NCBI RefSeq assembly: GCF_905475395.1
Contig: NC_058340.1
Coordinates: 55,468,181 to 55,532,180, forward strand
Source: Chrysoperla carnea
Lineage: Eukaryota; Arthropoda; Insecta; Neuroptera; Chrysopidae
DNA length: 64,000 bases
Direction of reading: 5' to 3'
In this document: positions 1 to 10,979 of the stretch, piece by piece
Layout of the letters: each line of letters begins with the position of its first letter
Numbering within the stretch: position 1 is the first letter of the stretch
The notes under the pieces: generated by a model
Database searches by the model: none
What the model saw: only the letters and a program-made list of their open reading frames with translations
Told to the model about the DNA's origin: nothing
Program-made: the position numbers and the translations under genes

Positions 1-784
1 CTCATTAAAATTAATCAATTATTGGTTTAATTTTTTCCTTAAAGGAAGTAATTCTTAATCGTGTGGTTATAAAAACTATTAATTATGGAAAAAATATCCG
101 TTGAAAATCTATTACGTATAATTAATTTGATTAAAACTATTGTTTAATTAAAATGAAATTACAAGATTGTGGTAACTTAATATGTTTAATAAAAAGGGAA
201 TATAATATATTTTTGATGGTAAATAAGTAATTATGGATTTTCCAAATTGAACATTCATCGTTAATTAACTTTTTAAATGTACCAATAGAAAATCATTTCA
301 TTTATTTAAACAAATTTTTGTTCGTAGAAAAATCAATGAAAAATAAGAAATAATTTTATATGTTTAAAAATCTTTCCATTGATAATTTTCCAATAAAAAT
401 GAGTGACTAACTCATTATAGCTACTAGACAAAGGTTTTTTTTATTTGCCCAAAGCGCCGTAGTTTTTATTTTTGTTTAACACACGTATTTTTTAGTAAAA
501 AAAGTATAACAAATTTAGACATTGCGCCAGCTCGAACATCCTATATTTTCGATTCCAGATTTATGATTTATTTGACAAATATTTTGGAAAAAAGTCATAG
601 TATAACCAAAAACAATTCAATATTTGTCTTGAATTATCAAGATAATACATTTTCTTGATGAGATAACAGAATTGAATTTTGTTTCCGAATTTTCTATTGC
701 CGAGAAATTTTGGAGTTTCAAGGTGTGGTGAATTAGAATTTAACTTACTCTGTTTAGTATTTTTGACTTCAATTGCTCAAAGAC
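1..784. other. AT-rich non-coding stretch, probable SPH1 intron
   Basis: No coding exon was found. The first visible SPH1 exon begins with a partial codon, so this stretch is most likely part of the preceding intron. I looked for a signal peptide plus a Cys-Leu-Pro-Phe-Tyr type clip start, as seen in the paralog, and found none. Confidence 0.5.
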
Positions 785-1358
785 CTCACAAGATTAGATA
801 GGAAAATGGCTTTCTGTGAAACTTTTTCTAACCCACACTAAAATGTTCTTTGGATCATCCTGTTAAAAAAGTCTCGCGGCCACAAAATTTTTAACAAGCA
901 GTTTTCCAGCTACGGGCGATCAAAGATACGAAAAAATTATAGTTTTAGTAGGTATATGACTAGGAAAATGGCTTTCCGTGTAACTTTTTCAAACCACACC
1001 CAAAATGTTCTTCGGATCGTTCTGATCAAAAGCTCTAACGGACACAAAACTTTTTAACCGGTCGTTTTCGAGCTATATAGCTATAATGAGAGACGTGAGA
1101 GCTTTTGATCAGAACGATCTGAAAAACATTTTGGGGGTGATTTGAAATAATTATATTGAAAGCCACTTTCCTAGTCATATAGGTACTACAAATATAATAT
1201 ACGTGTAGCTTTGATCGCCCGTAGTTCGAAAACTACTCACTCGTTAAAAAATTTTGTGGTCGTGAGAGCTATTGATCAGAATGATCCAAAGGACATTTTA
1301 CGGTGTATTAGAAAAAGTTTCACAGAAAACTATTTTCTTATCGAATCTTGGGGAGTTT
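785..1358. repeat. Large palindromic (foldback/MITE-like) element
   Basis: The left arm (about 785-1075) recurs as an imperfect reverse complement in the right arm (about 1085-1358). Shared blocks include the run around AAATGGCTTTC, the ATGTTCTTTGGATCAT-like block and CTACGGGCGATCAAAG. The open frame that starts at 1211 and runs into the SPH1 exon gets its N-terminal ~70 residues from this repeat, so that start codon is not the real one. The element ends about 70 bp before the exon's splice acceptor. Confidence 0.75.
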
Positions 1359-1428
1359 TTAAAAAAGTAAATAAAATACAAAAATCAATAAAAAAACAAA
1401 ATTTCAAAAATCTAATTTTTTTTTGTAG

Positions 1429-1761
1429 ATTTGGTGAACAAAAATGTGAACATTATTTAGAAGTGCCGTGTGAAGCACCAGATGGGTATCAAGTACCCAC
1501 ATCAACACAAACACCACCAGTTACTCAACCAACAAAGCCAATACCAACCGTTCCACCGCCACGATGTGGTACACGTAATGTTAAAGGTGTAGGTTTTGAA
1601 GTGACTGGTACCACTGATGAAGCTCAATTTGGTGAATTCCCATGGATGACAGCTGTATTAAAAAAAGATTGGGTACCATCTACAAAGGATACATTAGCAC
1701 AATGTGGTGGTTCCATAATTCATCCACAAGTTATATTGACTGGTGCTCACTGTGTTAATGG
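1429..1761 (+). CDS. SPH1 exon: clip half, linker, catalytic His region
   Basis: The acceptor is a T-rich run ending TTTTGTAG at 1428 and the donor is GG|GTAAAT at 1762. The first base completes a codon split in phase 2, as in the matching exon of SPH2. The clip end reads EVPC where most family members have a Cys-Cys pair. The exon ends just after TGAHCVN, leaving two bases of a Gly codon. Confidence 0.92.
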
Positions 1762-4700
1762 GTAAATATTTTGTATTAATGCTATTGATAAAAACCTAAT
1801 TTACGCCTTTTCCTTGAAAATGTTTGCAGTTATGTTACAATGACTTCAACTCTGTAATCTAGAATGTTTTATCGAAAAACGGTTTATCGAAAGTGTTTTT
1901 CAGAAGTAGGAATCACTGAATGAGGCTCTCACACCACACTCAAATTGTCACGCTTCCATAGATGATAGAATTTACTGAAAATAACTTTATAAATTAACAA
2001 TAACTCTTTAAGAAAATTACCTTATTTTTCTAGACATACCGCAAATGAATTAAAAGTACGTGCAGGTGAATGGGACACGCAAACTACACGTGAAGCTTTA
2101 CCATATCAAGAAGTTGATGTAGAACGGATAATTTCCCATGAAAAATTCAACAAATTAACATTAGTAAATGATATGGCATTATTAATATTAAAGACACCAT
2201 TACGATTAGATCGTCATATATCAACAATATGTTTACCAAAACAAAATCAAGTATTTACTCAAGAAAATTGCGTTGCCACTGGTTGGGGTAAAGATGTTTT
2301 CGGTGAGTATACTATTAAATACCCTGATAAAAATATTTTCCCTAATTTTTTTGAGTCCACAAACTGTACATGACCAAGATAAACGTTACTTGTTTTATCG
2401 CTTTGTGTTTTTTCGGAATACTTGGACAATGTCGCTACAAATTATAACTGTTTAACGATTAAACAATTTTTTACAATTAACTTCTCTTCAGAACTTTATA
2501 AAAAATGTTCAAAGATGATTTAAGCATTTTGATAAGCTCAAAAATTTAACTTTTATTTAATTTTCAATTTTGAAAAATAACCTTTCTGGAGTTTTTCCAA
2601 ACATTAAAGTTTTAATAACTCAAAAACGGTGAAATTTAGGAAAAAATTACAAGAAGTCTTTTTGACGTAAACTTACCCAAAAACCTACTCTACTGTTGAA
2701 ATACTAAAATCAATTTGATCCAGCAAAGCCAACTTTCAGAATTCAGCAAAGAAACCAGTTTTTGTTGCCATTGCATTTCTTTCTTGTAAGTGCCACTCTA
2801 TTGGCACTTACAAATAGTATATTACAACTACAAGGAGAGAAAGTTTGAGATTACTGTACGGGACGATATCAGGGCTCTAAAACTTTCTGCCCGTGTAATG
2901 TTTACTATTTTTCCTTATTTTCGGCCGAAAGTACGTACTTTCTTCTTCTGTTGGGACGCCGATAGCCCCGCATTTATGCTTTGGTACCAAAGCACAAATG
3001 TCGGACTTTCTGCCTCCCAACACAAGCGGCAAGTACATACTTTCGGCCGAAGATAGAGAAATTGTGTTTTCTCGAGTTGTAAGCTTTTACGTGGTGGATA
3101 CTCGTAATTTACATTGGTTAAACCAAAACGTCTTTATACAAAATAGTTTGTTTTATAGATGTCCTCGTACACTGGTCAAACAAAATTTTATATGTTTGGA
3201 TAGCAAAATTTTGTATTGTAAGCAAACAATTATTTTATTAGAAAGCGATGATACATATGTAATGTACTCAAAAACAAGAAGTCCAAATCAAAAATTTTGT
3301 TTTTACTTGATTATTACAGTTCAACCTTACAGATCGGAAATTAGATCCCTGAGTTCCGTCACCCAAAACAAGTTTACGAACTCATAATTAATTAAATTCA
3401 GTAAATAAATATTCTTATAAAGCAATGCAAAGATATTCATTGATATTTTTACCTATATTAATTTGGAATCGAACCCACAAAATCTGACCAAAAATGTATC
3501 AAAAGGTGTAAATTTCTCCAAACCAGTAATTCCCAAAATATTCCCAAAATATTACAATTTTTGATTCGAAATTTAATATTTACAAAACATGTTGATGTAC
3601 AATTTTTTTTAGGAATTGAAGGTAAATACCAAGTGATCTTAAAACGAATTGAATTACCAATGGTCGATAATCGAAATTGTCAACGTGCATTACGAACAAC
3701 ACGATTGGGAAATGGCTTCAAATTAGATCCATCATTCGTTTGCGCTGGTGGTGTTGCAGGAAAAGATACATGTCTGGTAAATATTTTTTTAAAGTTCCCT
3801 AAATATAAGTTCCACTTCTAATATGAGAATAAGGTCATACAAATCAATATCAATTTCGAAGGCATTATTTTGAATTCCTTTCGCTACACCAAATTATCAA
3901 AAAGCTAAGAGTGTTCAATTTGTACCTAAAAATCGCGCCAATTAGGCCCTCAGTGACGGATTATTCTTCGATCATTCTTCATGCATAATATCAATTAGGG
4001 GCCATTCATTAATTATGTAAGCATAATTTTGACGATTTTTGACCCCTCCCCCCCTTGCCCCACGTAAGCATGCATAAAATTTCTCGAACCCCCTACCTCT
4101 TCTTAAGTGAGATTCAATCTCGTTTTGCCGAATAATAAAAGGTTGTTAGAAAAGATTCATTTAGTGTAACTGATCCTTTTCTAACAACGTCAAACTCTTT
4201 TTTTTCTTTAGCATATAGACTAAAGTTCGCGATGTACATACATTATTTCTAATATTAAATTTCAGCTCATAAATTCTTATGTAAGAATGGGTTTAATCCC
4301 CCCCCCCCAATTTTTTAGTAAATAACGAATAACCATTACAATAGCTAAAGATACTACTTTAATTCGAAGTATATATGCAACTAGCTTTCTTAATTTAATT
4401 CGAAGTATGAGCAAAAATCAAAAAAACTATTGAAGAATCAAAAAAAACAGAATTAAAAACCGAAATCATAATCGTTAATACAACGGTCATCTCTCAACTC
4501 TTATAAATCGTGTTACATACATATTTCATTATTAAACAATACTTTTATGCAATGGTACGTAAGGTGTGGGAGAAGAAGACAAATTTGTATAAAAATAGGG
4601 GCACCAAGTTCATTTACGAAAAAAAAAAAACAACGACACCGTCTGATTTTTGCAACTCGGCCCCTAATGTATTTCGTTACCAAAATGGTGCCTTACGATA

Positions 4701-5205
4701 TCTTGAGCCGAGGGTGCCATCACTATCAAATCCAACAAATTTATTTCGGTTATTTCGGTTCTAAATTTTTTTTACTGATTACAAAATTTAATGGTAAATA
4801 TTTTGTTTAGAATCTTTTCTTTACTGATAAATGTATAAGAAGAATAGCGATTTTAATATCATGGGAAACGCGAAAACCTCAATTATCCATTATTATTTTT
4901 AACAATGGAATTCATAAGTTGTTTTCTATGACCTTCTATCTTTGTATTATTCGATTGTTTTATTTTTACTAAAGTTAATTTTTTTAATAATTTTTATAAT
5001 TTATAATTTTTAGGGTGATGGTGGAAGTCCTTTAGTATGTCCAAGTAGTAATGGACAATATGAACAAGCAGGTATTGTTGCATGGGGTATCGGATGTGGT
5101 GAAGATGGTATTCCAGGTGTTTATGGAAATGTTGCTGCATTCAGAAATTGGGTTGATGGTCATATGAGTCGTTTAGGATATGGAACTAGTTCTTATGAAA
5201 ACTGA
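1429..5205 (+). CDS. Clip-domain serine protease homolog, PPAF2-like (SPH1), 5'-partial
   Basis: Exons 1429-1761, 2034-2302, 3613-3776 and 5014-5205 join in frame to give about 318 residues plus a partial first codon. In order they encode the second half of a clip domain ([14 protein letters not shown]), a Pro/Thr-rich linker, the RCGTRN entry to the protease domain, [12 protein letters not shown] (catalytic His kept), NDMALL (Asp kept), and LGDGGSP where proteases have GDSGGP. The catalytic Ser is therefore Gly and the protein should be inactive as a protease. Known PPAF2-type homologs with this change are secreted cofactors for prophenoloxidase activation, so that is the inferred role. The signal peptide exon lies upstream of the window. 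A paralog (SPH2) follows 9 kb downstream on the same strand. Confidence 0.93.
1762..2033 (+). other. SPH1 intron after the His exon
   Basis: A 272-bp GT-AG intron in phase 2, with acceptor TTATTTTTCTAG. I see nothing else in it. Confidence 0.85.
2034..2302 (+). CDS. SPH1 exon: catalytic Asp region
   Basis: Encodes the [12 protein letters not shown] block, then [12 protein letters not shown] with the catalytic Asp, then ICLPKQN and [11 protein letters not shown]. The donor is TTCG|GTGAGT and the exon ends in phase 1. Confidence 0.93.
2303..3612 (+). other. SPH1 intron with an internal palindrome
   Basis: A 1,310-bp GT-AG intron with acceptor a T-run ending TTTAG. It contains the palindromic stretch listed at 2921-3058. 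Two open frames here (2790-3056, 2998-3387) overlap or flank the palindrome and show no recognizable domain. Confidence 0.8.
2921..3058. repeat. Palindromic element centred on GGTACC
   Basis: The arms carry TTCGGCCGAAAGTACGTAC and its near reverse complement GTACATACTTTCGGCCGAA. The centre is GCTTTGGTACCAAAGC at about 2985. It is richer in G+C than its surroundings, which suggests an inserted foldback element. Confidence 0.6.
3613..3776 (+). CDS. SPH1 exon: post-Asp region to the active-site loop
   Basis: Encodes [34 protein letters not shown] and KDTCL. It ends in phase 0 at TGTCTG|GTAAAT, directly before the GDGGSP loop. SPH2 has the same boundary. Confidence 0.93.
4000..4310. repeat. Interspersed repeat with a polypyrimidine middle
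   Basis: GGGCCATTCATTAATTATGT, followed by GACCCCTCCCCCCC and CACGTAAGC, resembles a DNA element I recall from many arthropod genomes. That is memory only and was not checked. A C10-type run lies near 4301-4310. Confidence 0.35.
4142..4188. repeat. 13-bp perfect-stem hairpin
   Basis: GTTGTTAGAAAAG at 4142-4154 pairs exactly with CTTTTCTAACAAC at 4176-4188, with a 21-nt loop. It may be part of the surrounding repeat. Confidence 0.7.
5014..5205 (+). CDS. SPH1 last exon: inactive Ser loop to stop
   Basis: Starts GDGGSPLVC, with Gly at the Ser195 position. It continues through [20 protein letters not shown] and the FRNWVDGHM helix, and stops at TGA 5203-5205. The length and ending are normal for the family. 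Confidence 0.94.
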   Translation, partial: GDGGSPLVCPSSNGQYEQAGIVAWGIGCGEDGIPGVYGNVAAFRNWVDGHMSRLGYGTSSYEN

Positions 5206-5225
5206 AAGAAAATGAAACTTTTGTA

Positions 5226-5231
5226 AATAAA
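5226..5231 (+). terminator. Polyadenylation signal for SPH1
   Basis: AATAAA lies 21 bp after the SPH1 stop codon. A T-rich stretch follows. Confidence 0.65.
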
Positions 5232-5338
5232 TTAAGTTATACTTTAAGTAAAATTTTTTATCGTGCAATATAAAATATTTCGTAAATTAATTTCTGTGTT
5301 TTTTTTTAAATTGTTGTTAAAAATTTTCCCAACTACTT

Positions 5339-5742
5339 AGGTTGTTTGTCCAAGGGCCTCTGTTCGCAAAGTTGTTGCGGCTATCACAGGACTCTGGCTG
5401 GGCGGCAAGCATTCTGAACGCTTTGGCCTGGCAGTGTATCACGACTACTGCAGGAGCTGTCACAGTTGTCACGAGGAGGAGACAATGTCTCATCTTCTCT
5501 GTCACTAACCAGCTCTTGTCATGAGGAGATGGACTTACTTGAGCCAGCCTCTCTTTGACGACTTCTCCGACCTAAAGTCAGTCGACGTCAAAGCCCTCCT
5601 GCTGTTCTTAAACAGCTCCAAATGGCTCATGGAGTAGTGGCCGGGGATGGGCCAACCCATTTACGGTATCACAACGGACCCTTTGGTCTAAGTGTGTCCC
5701 ACCTCAGTACAGCCACTCTAACCTAAGCTAGGTTGTTTGTCA
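5339..5742 (+). pseudogene. 5'-truncated non-LTR (LINE) retrotransposon remnant
   Basis: A GC-rich island in AT-rich DNA. One frame (about 5389-5637) reads GLWLGGKHSERFGL, then CRSCHSCHEEETMSHLLCH, an in-frame stop, PALVMRRWTYL, and finally LLLFLNSSKWLME before TAG. This is the C-terminal pattern of I/R1-group LINE polyproteins: the end of RNase H, then a CxxC...H...C motif. The 3' UTR follows. The 13-bp direct repeat TAGGTTGTTTGTC flanks the insertion at both ends and looks like a target-site duplication. Truncation plus the internal stop make it dead. Confidence 0.8.
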
Positions 5743-6290
5743 CCAGTTAAACACTTAATGGTTTACAATTTGTATTTATAAATATTCCGTAGATTTTTCG
5801 GACCAGCTTGCTAAACGTTATCTTATTCAAAATAGTAGCATATTTCGCGCCCTGTTCCTACCTTACTGTTTAATATTTTTCGATCGTATCACTATACGAG
5901 GAAAATTAGCATTTTTTATGGAAATCGTACCAGGATCTCGTATCGACACACGATTTTACTTTGCAAACGGATCAGTTATGCTCCTACAGCATATTCGAGT
6001 ACCCTATTCTATGACAAAATAGGGTACTTGATTAAAAATGCATTATGAGTGTATAAAATGCATGATCTAACTCATGGAGGTGAGAGAGATCTCTCTAACT
6101 TCCATGATCTAACTCTACCATCGGTATAGAAAGTTCACCTTAGACATTCACATATATGCAACTGTGTATACTAAAGTATATACAGTTGCATAACAGTTTC
6201 AAAGATGTTTTACAACTATAAAAGACAGGGAGTTGAAAATTTGCAGGTAGCTTCAACAAGTGGTCTTGTGAAAGATTTTCTTTTATAATA
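5743..6290. other. Intergenic stretch with a cluster of hairpins
   Basis: No gene was seen. Perfect 11-bp stem at 5998-6008/6018-6028 (AGTACCCTATT). Imperfect palindrome around GAGAGATCTCTC near 6088. 17-bp stem with one mismatch at 6156-6172/6175-6191 (ATGCAACTGTGTATACT). Confidence 0.6.
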
Positions 6291-6299
6291 ATTAATAAA

Positions 6300-6495
6300 A
6301 CAAACAAAAATCTTGAAAAGACTTTCGAAAATTTTCAAAAACCAAAATAAAGTCGAAAGGCCGCTATAATTATGTTTGTTTTCAAAACTTTTCTAATTTA
6401 TTAAAAATAATGCAAGCACTCACAATCAACACTTTCTGTACAGGGTATTTCAACAATTCACTCAGTCAATTGTGTGTTTTCACTTTTGTCAAAGA
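6300..6495 (-). repeat. Interspersed repeat family G, copy 1
   Basis: Shares CAAAACTTTTCTAATTTA, AAAATAATGCAAGCA and the tail CAACAATT...GTCAATTG with the copy at 18785-18965. The tail also matches the 5' end of family A, reversed. Confidence 0.6.
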
Positions 6496-6669
6496 ATACA
6501 GATACATACTTATGTCAAATGCCAATCATTTTTTTATTGTCCGATTAATAACTTCTGCCTGGCGGAAGATAAAAATTTCGTAAGACTTCGGGAATTTCCA
6601 TACCTATAACCATCCTATACGACAATCACCTTATGACGTAATCATATCTTATTAATTTCCACATCCTTC

Positions 6670-7200
6670 CTGTGGTTTTTCTGCAAATGATTCTTAGCTA
6701 TAAAAATGACATAAATTGATTGACCAAAATGATACAGATATTTTTAAAGATTATTTCTTTCAAATGTTGTGCGTTGCTGCTCGCAGTTAACATGACTAAT
6801 ATTGGCTCAATAGCACGTATCTTATCCATATAGACTTTGGACCTTAAGTAACCGAAAAGGAAAAAGTCTAGGGGTGTAATGTCATAAGATCTAGGTGGCC
6901 AAGTCACCGGCTCGAAATGTGAAAATAATTGTTCCCCAAATTGTTCTCACAATAATGCGATGGTTTCACATGTTGTGTGGCAAATGGCCAAGAGACCACG
7001 AGTTTCAATTTCAGAAAACAAATAGTTCGTTTCATGACACGATAACGATTGCCATTGACAATTACGTTTTGGCCGGTCTCGTTCCTGAAGAAATTTGGAC
7101 CGATGATAATGACAGCTCTTTAATCTCTTCAGGTAGCTCTTCAGCTCAAATTTGGTAATTTTGTTCAGTCATCGAAAATTGGAACTGCAGAATAGAGTAT
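6670..7200 (-). pseudogene. Mariner/Tc-type transposase fragment (broken)
   Basis: Read on the minus strand, the frames give NETGQNVIVNGNRYRVM, then CHTTCETIALL, a stop codon, EQFGEQLFSHFEPV, and TWPPRSYDITPLDFFLFGYL. This is the C-terminal catalytic region of the insect DDE transposase class that carries WPPRSPDLTPLDFFLWGY, including its last acidic residue. The stop codon and frame shifts make it non-functional. The plus-strand open frame across it is a shadow. Confidence 0.85.
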
Positions 7201-8610
7201 ATTTACCGCAGTTACGGACAACATTGGAAAGAAATAATCTTTTAATCTCCTAAAAATAACATCAAGAAAGGCATTTTTTTCTTTTATATATATTTTTTTT
7301 AATTTTGAAAAAAGTATACCTCCAAATGAATCACCCGATATAATAGACTATATTTTTTTTTCCTAGATATGAATTTTTGACACTTGAATTTTTAATGTGG
7401 CAAAAACGTGTAGGAAAAGTTAGGACTAAAGTTAGAATTATTTCAAAGAATAATATTAGAAACTGTAAAAATTTATTTGATATCCAGATTTTAAGAATTT
7501 TTTTGATAGAAATTTTTTAAATAATCACCTGTATACATTCTCATTGAATTTATTATTTTTGTAACATATAATTAGTGCATAATTACAATTATTCATTAAT
7601 AACAAAAGAAGCTCACCATCATTGAATAATTTTAATAAAATACCTAAACAAGGTCGAAAAACACATCGGTGGGATAAAATGCAATACAATTTTCTTGCAT
7701 TTTACTTTAGTGTATAGAAAAAATGTTAATCAGCATCAAAGCAACGTGGCTTTATAATCCTCACGCAAATATAATATAGAAATTCTACAGCTTTACGGTT
7801 TTCAGGGGAAAATATTTCGAAAACATAAAAGGTAAACTGACAATTCAGAGTTAGTATTATCGAATTTAATTTCAAGGACATAATATCATCCCTACTAACG
7901 CCTTCAATTAATCGGAATTTCCGATGTTTGGGATCGGATCGCCTCAGATTTTCCGAAAAAAATTTGAGGCGATAGAAAGAAATGTATATTATTTTTGAAT
8001 TCAGCATCCTAATTAACTAACAATTCCCAAATTAAAAATTTATTAAGTATGAAAGTTATAAAATAGAAAGAAAAGTGAATTGCAATTATGTTATATTTGA
8101 TGAATATTCAGACACAATTCATGACGTAAGACAGACACAATGGGAAAAATATAATTTCAAGTATTTAATCATTTACACTACTTACAGAGTAACCTCGTTC
8201 TAAAATTTTGGGACGTAGTTGTTAAAAGATGAATCTTGAGAAAACCTTGAAGCTTGGAACACTACAAAGCAAAGATATAATGAAGGTTATTGGCAGTGGC
8301 GTAGCAAGCTAAAGCTTCGTTTCAGTAAAGGTATTCTTATTGAAGACTGGACAAAATTTTATTAAATAATTAAAAGGCAGAAAACAGGTTTGGGAGGATT
8401 CAAGACAGACTACTCAATCAAGCTTCCTAATTTCTGGAACATGTTTATTAAATTTGTTTGTTTGTTTTTGTTTTTTAATGGAGAAGTGGGTTAAAAGTGT
8501 GGATTAAAGAATTTAGAAGGGTTAAGAGATGGAGAATACAGTGGGATCTCGACTGAATAAAGGTATTTAGAGCAGAGGGCAAAGTTTCTTTACTCTATGG
8601 TATTACTTAA
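7201..8610. other. Intergenic stretch, no gene seen
   Basis: AT-rich. A 93-residue minus-strand open frame at 7726-8007 has no recognizable domain. A small stem, CGCCTCAGATTTT with AAATTTGAGGCG, lies near 7938-7971. Confidence 0.5.
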
Positions 8611-8883
8611 GGACGTTCTTTCACTAACCTGTTTTGCTATGTGCGTTCATAGAGAAACAATATGTAAATAAATAATTTTAAATTAATAGGACTAAAATTA
8701 TTTTAAAATTCTGTTAAAAGTTTAAATAATTATTTAATATGGTAAAAGTTTTACTATCGATGTTAAACCTTGTTTTTTAATAGTATTTTCTTTTCTTAAA
8801 TCATTCAAAATCTTAAATTTAAACTTTTATATTATTATAATTGTTTTTATTTCTCTATTAACAAGTCTTATGAATGTACGTCC
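8611..8883. mobile_element. TTAA-flanked MITE
   Basis: TTAA at 8607-8610 and 8884-8887 flanks a 273-bp element. It starts GGACGTTCTTTC and ends GAATGTACGTCC, short imperfect terminal inverted repeats. The ends resemble those of family B. Confidence 0.5.
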
Positions 8884-10979
8884 TTAAGTACATATAATTA
8901 TCACCTTTAACCATAGTCTTGAAAATAATGTTAGAAAAAGAACCGTTCAGCGAAACAATATCTAATTATCTAACTTTTTAATTAAAATTCACATATCCAT
9001 TTCCTTAATAGGTTTTACTGTAGCCATCTTATATTTATATGACTATATAGAAGTGAAAAGAATCAGCTAATTCCAATCTAGATATTTTATAGGAGCTGTG
9101 ACAAAAATTAATTTTAATTGAATAATTTACAATATTTTGTTTCAAAAATTGAAATTCTCTTCATATACTTACTTATAAAGTGGGAGATAAAAGAAAAAAA
9201 CAAGTTTAATACTTCATTAATGTTCAAACGAATGTAACAAGAAATATAAATTTGCAGAATTCATTGTTCAAATTCTCTGCAGTTTGCGAATTGTCTAATA
9301 CTTGGATAAATCTACCGGATTTTTACAATAAATTCGATAAATTTTGGGAAATGACTAACTTTTTTAAAATAGGTTTCTTTCGGATCCAGAATAATCCGCA
9401 CGACCTTTTGCACGCGGATCTCTACATTGTTTTCTTTGGTGACGTTTTCTTGAATATCTCTGATTCTATTCATCGGATTGAGACGAATAAAAAAAGCATT
9501 TTTCGTTAAGACTTTCTGCATCAAGAAAACCGCAGTAACCTTTTCGAAAAATAAAGAAATTGAGTTGCAATTCTGGAAAAACTCAAAAAAATCTAGATTT
9601 GTATCATTACAAGATACAACAATTGGAAATTTTCAATTGTTTAAAAACATTTTTTTTTTATAGTAATGTAGGAATTCACGGTATATAAATAAAAATCATA
9701 ATAAAATTCACTATTATTTCATTTTTTTGTGCCCTTGAAATAGTGTATGGGTTTCGAATCTTTGTCTTACTCATTGGTCTTAGTCTTACAAGTCTTGTTT
9801 GGTCTTGATTTTATCATTTCTCCGGTATCATTTAGTTTTGAACGACCTATACAATAAAATATTTATGACGTAAATTTTTTATATTTTCACCCAAATGATG
9901 ACATTTAATCTCTAATGAAAAAAATTTAAATCTAAATATCGAGTTATGTGAATTATTACAGGAAAAAATTAGACATTTTAGCAAATGATATAGGCCAGCC
10001 CGCGATTAGAAGAGATTTTGAGAATTTTTATCGTAACTGTGTACACGAACTTTGACAAAATTCTATAAAAAACGGTTCCTTTATGCTATCGCATAGGATC
10101 TATGTGTTTTTCCGGGATATAAATTAAGCTGTTATTTTTTACCCCTAAACTACCACTACCTCAAACCTAAAAAATCATGTTGATCCTTTAAAAATTAAAA
10201 CAAATCTATCCCACGTGAAACATAAATCTTACGGTGATAAAAAGTAGTTTCATCTAGAATCGTTCAGCCGTTCAGGCGTAATTGAGTAAAATACATCCAT
10301 AAAAACTTTCACGATTATATAATATATATCTTAATCTAATATCAAATCAGATACAAGATCAAATATTTGTTTAGAAAGACGATCTATAAAAGTCTTTGCG
10401 CTACTGCCGGATAAAAATAAACATTAATTTTTTTTTAAATTTCAATTAATTTTAGAGTGCGCATACTGAACTGCCTTACACCTCTCTCGCTACGCCAATG
10501 AAAACAAGAAAAGGTTTATAGAAAGCAAAAGTAGGGAACCGCGGATTCATTAATTAGCAGCCAAAAATCTAGCTGTGATATTTTATAATAACCAAAAAGT
10601 TATAATTGATCAGTTTTATTCATTTCATAATGCTATATCGATCATCTATTGATAAATTTTTTAAATTTTAATTTATTATTTATTCTTTTACTTGAACATC
10701 AAGTTATCTTTTTTAAATTAATTATATTTTAAACTGACAAAAAAGTGAAGGTTAACAATTCGACTGTTTTTTTTTTTTTATAAATTTGTTGTTAATGAAT
10801 TATTTTTTATTGAATAATGTAGACATGCTTTCATGATACGCCCATTTAAATTTGCACAAAAAAATCCCATCCAAATTTTCAGTGACTTTAATGCTATCTA
10901 AGTGAATCCATTTTAATCTGAAGAAAAGAATCTAATAAAAAAAAAGTCATATGGGGACTCATAGTCGCCATATTGGTAA
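8884..10979. other. Intergenic stretch, no gene seen
   Basis: Overlapping open frames of 61-85 residues on both strands at 9252-9663 show no recognizable domain. I see no tRNA. Confidence 0.5.

Larger units (their letters stand above)
3777..5013 (+). other. SPH1 intron before the active-site Ser exon
   Basis: A 1,237-bp GT-AG intron in phase 0 with acceptor AATTTTTAG. It holds the interspersed repeat at about 4000-4310 and a hairpin at 4142-4188. Two overlapping open frames at 4510-4810 have no recognizable domain. Confidence 0.8.

Noticed and set aside
1211..1428. N-terminal extension of the SPH1 exon frame from an ATG at 1211
   Set aside because: It is the right arm of a palindromic repeat. 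A good splice acceptor lies at 1428, and the paralog has its exon start at the matching position and phase.
5707..5735. CTAACCTAAGCTAGG as insect telomeric (TTAGG)n sequence
   Set aside because: Only one or two degenerate units, at the 3' edge of a LINE remnant. Not an array.
7726..8007. 93-residue minus-strand frame
   Set aside because: No recognizable domain, ordinary AT-rich surroundings and no promoter or splice context.
9252..9663. Overlapping frames on both strands, one with a vaguely transposase-like segment (RDIQENVTKENNVEIRVQK)
   Set aside because: No catalytic motif or terminal repeats could be seen, and the resemblance is too thin to name.
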